From: Pogona vitticeps
Lineage: Eukaryota; Chordata; Lepidosauria; Squamata; Agamidae
Assembly: GCF_051106095.1 (NCBI RefSeq)
Contig: NC_135783.1
Span: 331,278,322-331,342,321, forward strand
Length of the DNA stretch: 64,000 nucleotides
Reading direction: 5' to 3'
Below are positions 42,225 through 53,831 of this stretch, piece after piece. The notes beneath the pieces are model-generated. The model was not told the DNA's origin. It saw only the letters and a list, made by a program, of their open reading frames with translations, and did no database searches. Each line of letters opens with the position of its first letter. Within the stretch, counting starts at the first letter, position 1. The translations under genes were made by a program, and so were the position numbers.

Positions 42225-42855
42225 CCATCTTGACAGGTGCCTTTGGTAGAGACACAGGAGAGGGCTTTCTCTGTGGCTGCTTCCAGACTTTGGAATTCCT
42301 TCTGCCTCCTTATACCTCACAAAGGGGCTATTACGTCACACACAATCACTCTTCAGTACCACTGCCACCAACCATTCCCTCAAATGAAGCTTCAGGCCAA
42401 AGTATGATTTAAAAATAAAAATAAGATTTATTGAATACAAACAAAAGGAATGGTAAATCACTTGTATGTAAATAATAAATCAATCACTATAATAATATAA
42501 CAATCACACACACACTCTCACAGACTCTCACTATATAGCACAGATCTTATCTCCACAGAATCTCCTTACCCTAACCGACCCTAACTCTAAAGCCCTATCT
42601 CCCTAACCGTCCCTATCTCAAAGCCCTATCTACCTCCCTCACACCATTCACTCCCCTTATATACAACAGCTCCACCCCTTAAGTCCCACCCTCCATCACG
42701 CCATTGGTAGGTGACACACAGCTTCAGCAGTGACGGGCAGGTGATGTCATAGCTGTCTGTAACACTTCTCACAAGAGGCCATTCTGACCCCATCTTTGCT
42801 GTCCTTCCACAAGCAGGCAAAGACCGTTCTCTTCAGGCAAGCTTTCCCTCTGTAA
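42225..42855 (+). mobile_element. L2-like LINE 3' region interrupted by an LTR
   Basis: 42225-42302 (GAGACACAGGAGAGGGCTTT, CTGTGGCTGCTTCCAGAC, TTTGGAATTCCTTC) continues after the LTR with TCTCACAAGAGGCCATTCTG and TCCTTCCACAAGCAGGCAAA. The two halves read as one element. Confidence 0.6.
42303..42764 (-). mobile_element. solo LTR fossil of an LTR retroelement
   Basis: 462 bp, TG..CA ends (TGCCTCCTTATACC left, TCTGTAACA right), bounded by CTTC repeats (42299-42302, 42765-42768). The minus strand has CCAATGG, a TGTATATAAGGG box and AATAAATC in LTR order. Resembles the LTR at 31172 in layout and in its GTTAGGG-like tracts, so probably the same superfamily. No internal region. Younger than the L2-like element it split. 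Confidence 0.65.
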
Positions 42856-42965
42856 GATTTCTTGATGATGAAAAGACAAGAGGGAGGGGTCTAGCTTCAT
42901 AGCCTGGGAGCAGCTGCAGAGAAGGCCCTCTCTCATCTCCTTACCTAACAAGCCTGAGAAGATAG
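42850..42965 (-). mobile_element. L2-like LINE fragment, inverted
   Basis: The minus strand reads GAGAGAGGGCCTTCTCTGCA and GCTGCTCCCAGGCTATGAAG, then CCCTCCCTCTTGTCTTTTCA. Opposite orientation to the neighbouring L2-like piece. Confidence 0.5.
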
Positions 42966-42969
42966 CGGA

Positions 42970-44540
42970 ATGGAGAGAAGGCTGCCCTAGCAGATCTTAA
43001 AAGCCAAGAAGGTGCATATGGGGTCCTTTAGAGTAGACAGTCCTGGACCCAAGCTGTCTGCTGTGTATCTGTTGTGCAGTTGACAGATGAATATTTAGTT
43101 TTGTTGATGAAGGGCTGAGCAGACGCAGACTGCATATAAGACATATTCATTTAAACATTCTTTGTAAGCCAAAACAGAGGTCCTTTACGGAATATTAAAT
43201 ATCACAGATGAATAAACAAAACTTGAATGACATCCATGTAATTGATTAGGTCTTTCCAGGTAAGGCAAGATTACGCCACAAAATATAACACAAGAACTCT
43301 CTCTCTCTCTTTCTCTCTCTTCTCTCTCTCTCTCTCCATCCACCCCCATCTACAGTTTACAGTTACGTATCTGACATATGTAAAACCACGTAAGATCATA
43401 AGGATACCTCATGACTCACTAGAACATGTGTTACTCTCCCAGTGAATTCAGTGGAGCTTAAAAGCATTTAAAGGAAGTGCTTCTGATTTTCATGGTGAGA
43501 TGAAATAATTCAATTTGAACACATCCACATTGACTGAGAACCATCATGGATTTTAGTTATAACATTTTAGCTTATCCCACATTTTCACACTTGCTCCCAG
43601 CAACATAGGTTATTATATTTCTTAATTGCAATATCTGTGTGAACTCTTTCTTCCAGCTATCTTTTGCATTTCTATTGCTGTTTTCTACATATCACATTCA
43701 GTTGTCATAGTAAAAGCTCACTTTGAGAATCACTAATTTGGACCATTATAAGGAGACATAACTAGTAAGAGTGTGAAAAACACCCAATTAACCTGTGTTT
43801 TTTTTTTTAATCTAGAGAAGTTCACACCAGACGTTAGTGATCAAAATAAGAAAACCAAATGCTTATTTGGAAAAATATACATAGTAGCAAATTAATCCTA
43901 AAAATATTATTCAGGCATTTATCAGTAAACTTGCTTACATCTAAGCATTGAAAGTCACTGAAACATTTTAAAATATTGTAATGAGTTTTAATAACAATCT
44001 ATGTACAAGACAATGACTGTGTTATCTTGAGTCAATAATGGACCAGAAAGCTTGGACATGACCTATGGATGGTACCAGCCCCAATATCTGACAAATTCAG
44101 ATGATCTGTCTTTGTCAAGATGTGAAATTTTGTGTGTATATAGTGCTAAAATGATTAAGAGGGGTATAGAAAAAGCAGCCATGAAAATGAAAGTGATTTG
44201 AAAAGTGAGGTTTGGACAATAGTTTAAGAGTAGGTACAAAACAATCAGCCAGGTCTCCAGCCAAGTCTAGGAACAAGGTACATGAATATTGCCCTTGGAA
44301 AAGAATTTCATTTGAGGCTGACAGTTCAATGTGGATATTTTTTTTAAAAAAATGAAAGTGTGATGAGACAAATAAAATTTTGCAAAATGTTAACTTGATT
44401 GATAGTGGTGTTTCCAAGTCTTATAATGTTCCCCTTCTGTAGCTAATATACTCTGGTTTTACAGTATCTTGTGTACCAGATGCTTTGTTGTATTCTTGCA
44501 AGCTTTGCAAATCTTAGTCACAACAATAATGCTTAGCATT
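42970..44540. other. intergenic, simple (CT)n tract only
   Basis: A CT-rich tract at 43298-43336; otherwise unassigned AT-rich sequence. Confidence 0.5.
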
Positions 44541-44544
44541 ATAA

Positions 44545-45190
44545 TGGCATTTTAATGGCTGCAAACATCCTCACATTGTATAAGAACAAAGGCAACAGGG
44601 GCGACTGCAATAACTACCCTGGCATCTCTCTTCTCAGCATTGTAGGGAAGCTGCTTGCCCCTGTTGTGCTGAAGAGACTCCAGGTGCTTGCAGACAGAGT
44701 GTATCCAGAATCACAGTGTGGATTTCGAACTAATAGATCTACCACTGACTTGATATTTTCCCTCAGACAGTTGCAGGAGAAATGTAGGGAACAATGACAG
44801 CCACTCTTTGTGGCCTTCATTGATCTCACAAAGGCCTTCGATTTGGTTAGCAGGGATGGCCTTTTTAAAATACTTGCCAAGATTGGATGTCCACCTCAAC
44901 TCCTTAACATCATCAGGTCCTTTCATGAGGAAATGAAGGGCACTGTAGTTTTTGATGGCTCAACATCAGATCCCTTTGACATCCGAAGCAGAGTGAAACA
45001 GGGCTGTGTCCTTGCGCCGACCCTGTTTGGGATCTTTTTTGCTGTCATGCTGAAGCAGGCCTTTGCAACCGCAACAAAAGGTATCTACCTCCAGGCTAGA
45101 TCAGACAGAAAGCTCTTTAATTAATCTAGATTAAAGTCCAGCTAAAATGCATGCGGGACTTCCTCTTCGCCAACTCCTGCAGAGTTTTGC
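44545..45190 (+). mobile_element. LINE reverse-transcriptase fragment
   Basis: One frame reads ILTLYKNKGNRGDCNNYPGI, ISLLSIVGKLLAPVVLKRLQ, YPESQCGFRTNRSTTDLIF and FVAFIDLTKAFDLVSRDGLF (motif A, D-L-x-K-A-F-D), then VKQGCVLAPTLFGIFFAVML (motif B). A TGA at 44795-44797 breaks it after KCREQ, a TAA ends it at 45122-45124, and the FADD motif is replaced by a degraded FLFANSC-like stretch near 45165. Probably the internal part of the zinc-knuckle LINE seen at 28149. Both ends are missing. Confidence 0.85.
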
Positions 45191-45194
45191 AGGA

Positions 45195-45820
45195 TTTAAA
45201 GATCTTCCTGCTACCTACCAGCCTTCTCCTGCAAGCCTCTTCAGCTCCTGCATTAATGTTAACATTGTGAAATGTGCCTTTGGAAAGACAGATTTGCCAG
45301 GATCATTTGTAGTCTCTTCCTTGGTGGAATTCTTCACAGATTTAAGACATTATTGAGGGAATGTGCTGTTGTCTTGGAGACAGCTGGCTGTGGACTGCTT
45401 ATGCCTATTTCATCTCCCAGGAACGCTGACACCGGAAAACCTCCAAACCACAGTAGGAACTGAAAGAAAATGCTAGCTACATTGTTTGCTCTCACAGTAT
45501 CAATATTATATCACACAGCTATAGTAATTTCTCTCCAAGCCTTGTTACTGTAACTTCCATTTATTTCCACAGGACATTGGTTTGTTGGTTCATTTGCAAA
45601 ATGGGACATGCTGGGTCTTAAAGGACTTTGGAAGCTGAATAACCTGATCAGCAGCCCCACTATCCATTTCCAAGCAGTGCATGTGTGCGATTACTAAACA
45701 GGATGGAGAAATTGCTCTGAACACGACCAGAGGTACTTGGTTAGGATTTCTGGAACAACAATTCAAATTTAAGTCTCACTGGACATTGGAATCAATGTGT
45801 GCTGCAAAGCTTCTAAGAGT
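45195..45820. other. intergenic, unassigned
   Basis: May include more degraded LINE sequence, but I cannot align it. Confidence 0.4.
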
Positions 45821-45823
45821 TGG

Positions 45824-45960
45824 TGTGGACAGGTTCGTCTTCAGCAGGACGTGAACCCTGAGTTTGCACGGGAAGAAGAGGCGGAGGCGGTTCTGAACAT
45901 TTAACATGAGTCTTTTTATTGTCCAACATACTTAATTCAACAGCTTCAAATAAACTTAAC
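45824..45960 (-). other. possible LTR-like 3' end, unassigned
   Basis: The minus strand has GGACAATAAAAAGACTC followed about 100 bp later by a ..CCTGTCCACA end, in the order expected for an LTR terminus. No matching second edge or target repeat was found, so it stays a weak suggestion of a fossil. Confidence 0.25.
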
Positions 45961-45961
45961 T

Positions 45962-46080
45962 CTGGTATTTATTTATTTATTTATTTATTTATTTGATTTT
46001 TACCCCGCCCCTCTAGACAGCGTCTACTCGGGGCGGCTTACATAGGCTAAAACAAATTAAAAGAACATATAAATAACATA
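45962..46080 (-). mobile_element. L2-like LINE 3' terminus with (TTTA)n
   Basis: (TTTA)n followed by TTTTTACCCCGCCCCTCTAG and CTCGGGGCGGCTTACATAGG, the reverse complement of the tail type seen at 38270. Confidence 0.6.
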
Positions 46081-46089
46081 TATAATACA

Positions 46090-46900
46090 ATAAATCCGAT
46101 AACTACGTACTTTCACATCTGGTGTTCTCAAATCACTTCTCACAGAGGGGCCGGTCCAAACCATTCCCGATCGGTCATAGATCTCGGGGGGGGTGCTCCT
46201 CACAGCACAAACTGACCCACAGCATGGGTGTCGTGCCCAGTCCCCCTCGTGTTGTGGATGGAGTAAGGAGGGACTGGGACGGAACACCCTCCGTCCCCCA
46301 CACTGGTTGCGAGGGTACACTACCACAGTCCATTCCAGTGGTTCTAGTTCACCCTCTTTAGTAGGCAAAACTTTAGGGTCTGGCAACAAATGTCCTCCAA
46401 GCTGCAGGTTTGGAAAGTCCTTCATCAGACCCGTAACGCTCTTTGGCCCAAGTACTAACTCTGTTTGGACACCTCGACTCTTCCTCTCTGGTTGTCCTCC
46501 GTCCGTTAGGATTCTGAAGGTTCTCCTCTTCCTTTATAGCTTCCTCCCAGATAATTAAGTCTAACTCCTTCCCCCTTTTGTCAGCTAGACACACCTCTAG
46601 TGACTCTTTACATTCCACCTCCTCCTGACCTATCTCCACTAGTATCCCTTCCACACATCCGCTGCTTTCCTCATGGGTATGTTCGGTAGAGGACGGCACA
46701 CTAGCCTCCGCTCCTTCACAGTTGATGACCTGTGCCTTCTAATTTCACACATAGTGTGTTGTTTACTTAAAATAGCCTTTCCTAATCTTTTATATATTTT
46801 TTCCAACATTGTACAGAAATATAAATATTCAGTCCCTCCTATCAATGTCATATCATTTTGGTACATTGAAATATTTGGTAAGGATTGTTTCATAATGTCT
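46090..46900 (-). other. unassigned GC-shifted block with open frames on the minus strand
   Basis: Composition is richer in GC than both neighbours. Minus-strand frames of 108 residues (46699-46373, very acidic: GCVEGILVEIGQEEVECKES, KRGKELDLIIWEEAIKEEEN) and 122 residues (46425-46057) overlap in different frames. I recognise no domain. Might be a dispersed element's decayed coding part. Confidence 0.35.
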
Positions 46901-47265
46901 GGACATACATGTGTTCTTCCTTTCTCCTTTCTTCTTCCCCCGTCCTCCTGATAAAGATGACGCTACTTCAAAAAGTAGTCTCATTATAGCTTTAATGCAG
47001 TGGCCGGAACTACTTGGTCTCTTGGGAGCACTGCCTGCCTGCTTGCGCATTGACCCAAGGCAGTCTCTCAAGTAAATAACATGGTCTGTAAAATGCTCCT
47101 AATTAGATATTTACCACAGGGAAGGGTTTCACTGCTAACAGAACTCTGCTGCAGAGGATTTTAAATGGAAATACAAGATCCATCCTGGCAAATACACAGT
47201 CAAAAGGGAAGGACAGATAATACAGATAAATAAGGATAATAATTGCATGTTTTCAAGTTAATTTT

Positions 47266-47478
47266 GACTTGAGATGAGCCTTTCCAGGGTTTTCCAGATA
47301 GAGAATACATAGAAGTGGTTTACCGTTCCTTTCTTCTGGAAATGCTCTGGGATTGTGCAACTTGCCCATGGCTACACAGGCTGGCCTTTCTCCCAGGAGG
47401 CACAGAGAACGAATCAAACGCTCAAACTCTGTTTCCTCATCCAAATACCTAAGCCATCAAGCTATCCAGCCAGCTAAT
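47266..47478 (-). mobile_element. tRNA-derived SINE
   Basis: On + it reads CCAGGGTTTTCCAGATAGAG and AGAAGTGGTTTACCGTTCCT, ending CTAAGCCATCAAGCTATCCA (head complement). Same group as 28671. Confidence 0.7.
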
Positions 47479-47867
47479 AGGCAGATAAAGCCTCATTCAA
47501 TTATTCCTACTGCCAGAAGATGAGTCTTTCCACAATTCCATACAGAAAGTACCCAAACAGCTAACAAATCTTATAGCAACTCATTCCTTCTCCTGTCCCT
47601 TCGCATACAGTATCTGCTGCCTAAGAAACAATTTGTAGTTGGGTTATCAAATTTGTTTTCAAAATATTATGGCTAGGATCTTATAAGGTGAGCACAGAGT
47701 AGCAGGACCATCATGTAAGCATTCTTCTTGCTCCTGCAGGCTCCTTGTCATGTGCCCTGTCTCACACACTGCATGTGAGAGGAGTCCAGGCCAGGTATGT
47801 GAAAAGCAGCCTGCCAGAGGATCTTATGCAATAAGTATGCTGCTCTACATTCTCTGAATAGGATCAT

Positions 47868-48105
47868 CATCATCATTTGCTGTCAAGTCAATTCTGACTT
47901 ACGGCAGCTCTTTCCATGGTTTTCTAGGTAGAGAATACTCAGAAGTGGTTTATCATTCCCTTCTTCTGGGGCTGCCTTGGGACTGTGCAGCTTGCCCAAA
48001 GCTACACAAGCGGGCTCTTCTCTCTAGAGGCCCAGAGGGGAATCAAAATCAACCTCTGTATCTGCAGCTAGGTACCTAAACCACTGAGCTATCCAGCTAG
48101 CTTCT
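47868..48105 (-). mobile_element. tRNA-derived SINE, near full length
   Basis: Starts ATCATCATCATTTGCTGTCA then AGTCAATTCTGACTTACGGC, body GAAGTGGTTTATCATTCCCT, head complement TAAACCACTGAGCTATCCAG. The best-preserved minus copy of the 28671 group. Confidence 0.78.
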
Positions 48106-48390
48106 GAACAGGATACAAGCATATGTAAAATGTATCTTTTATGGTTCTTACTTTTTTAAAGCTCTATTTTTGAATGCATAATCATTTACATTTTACCCTT
48201 AGAAGTGTGCGCGCGCATGTGCATATGCACATTCATGTGTGTTGATGCACACTCACTCACCCGCAGATTACAGCCACATAAATTATAAAGTTTCCAGTCT
48301 AAAACTTGGCAACATTTGTCTATGAATATTGACAGTCTCCAATAGTTTTTTGCCATTTCAATCAGGAAATACTGGCTAGTGTCCCAGAGT

Positions 48391-48491
48391 TTGGAAAAGT
48401 TACTACTTTGGACCACATTTCCCAGAATCCTTGGCCAACATGCTATCTGAGGAACTCCAAGAGTTGTAGTCCAAAGGAGTAACTTTTCCAA
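48391..48491. mobile_element. short palindromic MITE
   Basis: Arms 48391-48421 and 48461-48491 match over 27 of 31 bases (TTGGAAAAGTTACT..TTTGGAC..). The inner ends carry CATTTCCCAGAATCC and AGTTGTAGTCC. No coding capacity. Confidence 0.65.
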
Positions 48492-48499
48492 GCCCCGCT

Positions 48500-49160
48500 A
48501 TAATATTGTTTTAACATTCTACATGTTGCCATTCTGTTTTGGAAGGACAGTTCTTGTGGGTTAGCATCTCAAGCGTCATCCATGGTGCACTAGAATGAGA
48601 TGGAGTCTGCCTCCACCTCCTTCTGGTGCACCCCAAGAGGAAAAAGTGGGGCACCTGAAGTGTGACATCAATTGCCAGGGATGGGAAGAGAATGCCATAA
48701 ACACTTCAATGCATTTATAAACTCTTGCGGTCTCATGGCTGGGAACTGAAATTGAAAATCATTTGGTTAGCCAATCTTGGAAAAGAAGAGTGATGCAAAT
48801 ATAATTAGCAAATAAATAAAGAGACCTAGTGTCATATCTGAGGAGGCTCTGGGCAAGGTGATCTCCACATTCAGAAATTGTCTAGCAAGCACCCTCTAGG
48901 AATCTTAGTGGGTGGTGAGGGCAGAAGAAACAAGAAGAAACCATTTGCTATAACATTTCCCATCAATGCTGTTGTGGACATCTGAATCAGAGAGACTGAG
49001 TGAGAGGCTGATGATATTCACTGCAACTGATGAGTCTTCTGCTTCTCCTGTTAGTTTCAGTCTCATAACATACGTGTGCATGCAAACATGGATGCATGTG
49101 TGCATATATACATCCAGCATATCCTCACTATGCCAGATGGTAATGTCAGGTCTGTAAAAT
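48500..49160. other. intergenic, nothing recognised
   Basis: No supported gene or repeat. Confidence 0.5.
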
Positions 49161-49165
49161 AAATA

Positions 49166-49718
49166 CCGTATTTGCTGGCATACAAGACAACTTTTTGGCC
49201 CTGAAAAACATGTCCCCAGGTGGGGGGAATGTCTTATACGCTGGGTGCACTTCCAGCAAACCCTCTCTCTCTCCCAGCGAAGTCACTTACCTGGTAGTAA
49301 GACCGAGTAGACCAAGCGCCTCCTTCGTAGCCTGGGAACAGCCTGACTCTAGTGCCAAACAGCTGATTGTCGGGAACCAGCAGAGAGGTGGCAGCCATTT
49401 TGAGACGCGACCACATGGCTGCTGCCTCTCAAAATGGCTGTCGCCTCTCCAAAATGGCTGCCGCCTCTCTGCTGGTTCCCGACAGTCAGCTGTTTGTCGC
49501 GGATGCTGTCCTTCTTCCAGCAAACCCTCGCTCTCTCCCAGTGAAAGGAACCAAAAGCGGCAAAACGAACTCTCCCCATGATGCAGCCAAAGCAGAATCA
49601 CGCATGTGTAAGAGGTGGTAGTCTTATATGGCAAGCATATAACAAACTCTGCATTTTGAGTGGAAATGTTGGGGGGTCATCTTATACGCCCAGTCGCCTT
49701 ATACGCCAGCAAATACAG
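49166..49718. mobile_element. TA-flanked MITE, CCGTATTTGCTGGC family
   Basis: 553 bp, ends CCGTATTTGCTGGCATACAA and ..TTATACGCCAGCAAATACAG, with TA at 49164-49165 and 49719-49720. The second layer of the ends is GTCTTATACG and complement. The inside holds an inverted pair of GC-rich blocks (GGGAACCAGCAGAGAGG.. near 49371 and GCTGGTTCCCGACAG near 49470) with repeated AAAATGGC. Open frames of up to 128 codons on both strands come from this inverted structure and are not genes. Confidence 0.82.
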
Positions 49719-49847
49719 TAAACAGTTCACAAGAATGAAGAAGTATATATTGGGTTTTATCAAAATTAATCTCACATGATCAATATTACCAAATCTGGAC
49801 CTTTCATGGCCATGTTAGCAAAATGGGAGAGGTAGATGCATGATGTG

Positions 49848-50040
49848 AGAGCTAGTGTGGCTGAGTGTATATAGTGCTGGATTATAACCCTGGACACCTG
49901 GGTTCAGATCTCCACTTGGCCATGGAAACTCTTTCCCTGAATATCTCACCTATCTTGAAAATTCTAATGGAAGGGGGTGGGTGGAGTTGCCTTAATTTGG
50001 AAGCAAGTTGGCTGCACACAGCATCAACATAAGCATTGGG
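49848..50040 (+). mobile_element. tRNA-derived SINE
   Basis: Head AGTGTGGCTGAGTGTATATA, B box GGGTTCAGATCTCC, body CCATGGAAACTCTTT, tail GGAAGCAAGTTGGCTGCACA. Degenerate member of the 33865 group. Confidence 0.6.
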
Positions 50041-50340
50041 TATGACTTGAATGAGTCTTAGAGGAGAGCTGTCAAGAAATGATGTAAGCTAAAGATAACA
50101 GCTGACTTTGTACAAGCCTGACCTTTACCACATGAAATTGATCTACAAAGACATGAAGTGACCCTTGTAATCTTTTAAGTGAGGCTTCACCCATCACAAG
50201 GAGAACTTTAAAATAGCTTGTCAAATTTAAGAGGTTTACAATGTGTGTTGCCTTAACTAAGAATTCTGAACCAATGCAGAAGAATATACATATATTCAGA
50301 TCTAACTAGCTATGGCAAATTCAAGTATGCAAACATTCTC

Positions 50341-50462
<122 letters not shown>

Positions 50463-50464
50463 TG

Positions 50465-52055
50465 ATGCATATCAAATAACATGTGTCTGTTTGTATTAAA
50501 TTCCTGTTCCCATCCTAAATTTGGTGACATTTCATGCAAAATGAAGATCCATTCAGTGTCGTCAAGGAGCTCAAGTCAAAGCTCTTCATAAAATAACTGT
50601 TAGGATTTTTATTGTTCATTCATTGCCAACATGATTGATAAACTAATCTTTCTGTTATTTTTTTTGAGCGTTTCTTCTCTGAACGATCTCTTTCCTGCCA
50701 AAATTTTTACATCATCTTTGTACTTTGCTTTTCATTTTTCACAGTTGATCCACTGCTGTGCCACCAGCATTCAAAAATAACCTTAACAAAGACAAAACAA
50801 GTTCATTGTACATGTTGTAAAAACAACAACAATGAAGAGTAGAGAAAATCAAAATCTCACTGGTTCTCACCAATTGTTTTAAGCAAGAGCTTGGACCGAA
50901 TGTATCTCTGGTTATAGTTTTGCTTAAAATGTGACCAAAACTGGGATGGGGACAAGGATTTCATACATACAGGTATAAGCAGACCATACTGACCTACTTA
51001 CTCCAAATACTTTATTCTAAGCATGATAAAAGACCGGATCTAGACTAGACAGAAGACTGAACAAAACCACATCAATCAGTCATTTCAGCTGGACTTATGC
51101 ACGCATATTGCTCTGCCTTGGGTGTCATGCTTTAAACCTCATTGACGTAGGGAGCAAACTGTCTAAATGAACAACTTAAGAATGACTTGGGGGGGGGAGA
51201 TGCGTTTTTTTCCTTTCATACATTGAGTTGCTTGAGATACCTTTCCCACTAATGAGACTGTATGTGAAGCAAAAGCATTTCTGATCTCAACTGTTGCATT
51301 TTGCCCAGTCACTGATGCAAGAAAATATATCTTCCAAGTGCAGCTCAGCTGTAGGTATTTTCCTATATTGCTGACAGATGTGGGTGAGTTCTGTCAGTAA
51401 AGAAGGCAAGAGGGAAAAGCACAGAGTAAGTGCTCTTCAGCTTCCCTGGGGAGCAACACAGCAGCATTTCTCCACACGCCTTTCTTGAAATGAGGCTTAG
51501 TAAGTAGATTCTATTAAAAATGTTACTGATAGAACTAAGCACATAGTTGGCACAGTAGTTAGTAATAACATAGCTTTTCAGCATGACACCTGGCAAGCGA
51601 CAAAAGCAAATAAGTTCTGGTATCTACTGTTAGCCAGTTCAGCTGGCTTCTCATACACCTGAGGCTCAAACTACAGTTTCCAAACTGATGCTCATGGGAA
51701 ATTTCGAGATAATAAGCAAGTGTACAAAATGACTAGCGGTGTACGTGGAAGGGGATGGGTGGAACCACAACTGCACACAAATACACACAGTGTACACATA
51801 CAATTATAAATTTCATTTATTAGGAGCTTAGAAATAACACAATGCAAAAAAATATTAATTTTGCAACAAATAAGAGAGCAAGCCAACTGATATGTCTTAT
51901 CTTTTAAAAAAAATACATTCTGAAAGTACTTTCAAACTGTTATTTTAAAAAGAGTAGACACATCTGCTTGTTCTCTTGTTTGGCACAGAAGCAAAAAAAT
52001 TAGCATTAATCCTAACACATTCTTCCCAAACTCTAACTGATGGCTCTTCTCCTCC
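50465..52055. other. intergenic, nothing recognised
   Basis: No supported gene or repeat. Confidence 0.5.
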
Positions 52056-52059
52056 ACAT

Positions 52060-52180
52060 AACCTGGCAGTAACCCAGTAATATATATCAGGCTAAGGATG
52101 AGAGACTGACCCAAGTAAGTCTTATGCCTTGGAAGATCCAGGTTCAGCATTCTAACTACTACACATGCTGACTCTTATAT
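52060..52180 (-). mobile_element. SINE-like fragment
   Basis: On + it ends GTTCAGCATTCTAACTACTA, the complement of a tRNA-like head, with GAGACTGACCCAAGTAAGTC before it. Degenerate. Confidence 0.4.
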
Positions 52181-52184
52181 TTTA

Positions 52185-52990
52185 TACTAACAGAACAATC
52201 ATTAGAATATCTATTCGGATATGAAGTTGATTACATTCAAGAGACTTATCCCTGATAAGTGTGCTTAACATTGGATCTTTAATTACTAAGATGATTCTTG
52301 TTAATCAAGAGTAGAGAACCTAACATAAATGTATGATGGTGATGATGATGATGCTTCGAATTACTGATTACAGTTTACAGTATCGAGCCATGAAATACAA
52401 TATCAGGTAATGCATTCCATCCACTAGCTATGTTAATCTGTTGCAGCAAAGCATATTTTGGCATTTTATAGATATAGATATAGATACAGATATAGTGCTC
52501 CAAACATGAAGAGTTATAGGTTATTTGCATGTGGTTAAATAGGTTGTGGTTTAAGTAAGCTCAAGCTACATGTTTTGTTAGTCTAAGTGATAACAGAAAT
52601 CTCTCTATCTGGACAATCTGGAAAGTGATCCATATCAACAGACTATAGAGTATTCTCAGTGGAGAGTTAGGAGAAGAAAAAATGATAACAGTTGGGAATA
52701 TGGGAGAAAGGTAGCACGAGAGTAGGTGAGATTGTTGCTGGTAAAAGGTTACTGTAGTTACAGTATACTATTCCTGATGTTGCAAACTATCCTAGAGGGC
52801 AGCAGTGGAAAAGAGAAAGCAGGCTTAACCTGGCTGGTTGTTAATAGGGGATTCCATCAGAACCTTGTGCCCATTGCTTAGAGCTGTCAGGATTATTTTG
52901 CTGCCCAAACAGAGAAGGGTCTTTATCTGCTTTGCTTTTTACATTGCATTATATATCTGAACTGTACAAATCTGTATATCTATCTCTGTT
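52185..52990. other. intergenic, nothing recognised
   Basis: No supported gene or repeat. Confidence 0.5.
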
Positions 52991-52995
52991 TAACT

Positions 52996-53076
52996 AAATC
53001 TCTCTCTCTTTTCTCTCTCTCTCCCTTTCCCTTTCTCTCTTCCTCTCTGGCTAACCCCAAAGTGTTGTGGAAAAAT

Positions 53077-53151
<75 letters not shown>

Positions 53152-53179
53152 CTCTTTCTTTCTTTCTTTCTTTCTTTCT
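52996..53179. repeat. polypyrimidine region with (TTTC)n
   Basis: CT-rich 52996-53048, then about 26 TTTC units 53076-53179 with one CTCT interruption. Its complement yields a spurious Lys-Glu-Arg frame. Confidence 0.95.
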
Positions 53180-53831
53180 TAGTATTGCACAATTTCAAAT
53201 TATGTGTGTATGTGAAATATGTGTATAGTTAAAACCAATCAAAATGTTAAAATAATTAGACTATTTTCAACCAGAAGCAGGCTACTTCAATAGTGTTATC
53301 TTGACAGTTTGCTAGATCTTCTTCTGTAATTCAGTGGGGCATAAACTGTATGTACATAAATGCTATGTTGATTGTATCTCTCCACACAGAAAATTTGTCC
53401 TGTATCCACTAGCAGTAGGGCACTCACCCCTGGATTTTAGCCAGAACTTTACAGGTGCCATCCAAAATGCCAACGTTATTTGAGAGATGGTGCTCTGTAA
53501 AGTTCAGACTACAATTACTATGGTTTCACATTAAATATGTATATTTGATAACAAGGGCCTCCAGATTGTAGAGCAGTGGCAGCTGGTGTCCAGTGTGGTT
53601 CAGAAACAAGGTACTCCAGAGTAGGTGAGAAACAGAACTAGGACAAAGTCAATATTCATCTGGTGGTGGCAGACAGGCAGAGAAAAATTCACACGTACAC
53701 ACACACAGGGGGGAGGGGAGAAGGGAGAGGGGAAGCCCAATCTGACTAGTACTTTGAGGATTCTGCGGTGCCCCTGATTGGATTTGATAGCACCCCATGG
53801 TGCCACAGTTCTCAATTTAGCAACCATTGTA

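Noticed and set aside
42560-42640. CCCTAA-like repeats suggesting interstitial telomeric sequence
   Set aside because: Irregular and confined to a solo LTR; a similar tract lies in the other LTR at 31590-31650.
49195-49634. Open frames up to 128 codons on both strands
   Set aside because: Produced by the inverted interior of a MITE.
52980-53198. Lys-Glu-Arg-rich 72-codon frame
   Set aside because: Translation of the complement of the (TTTC)n tract.
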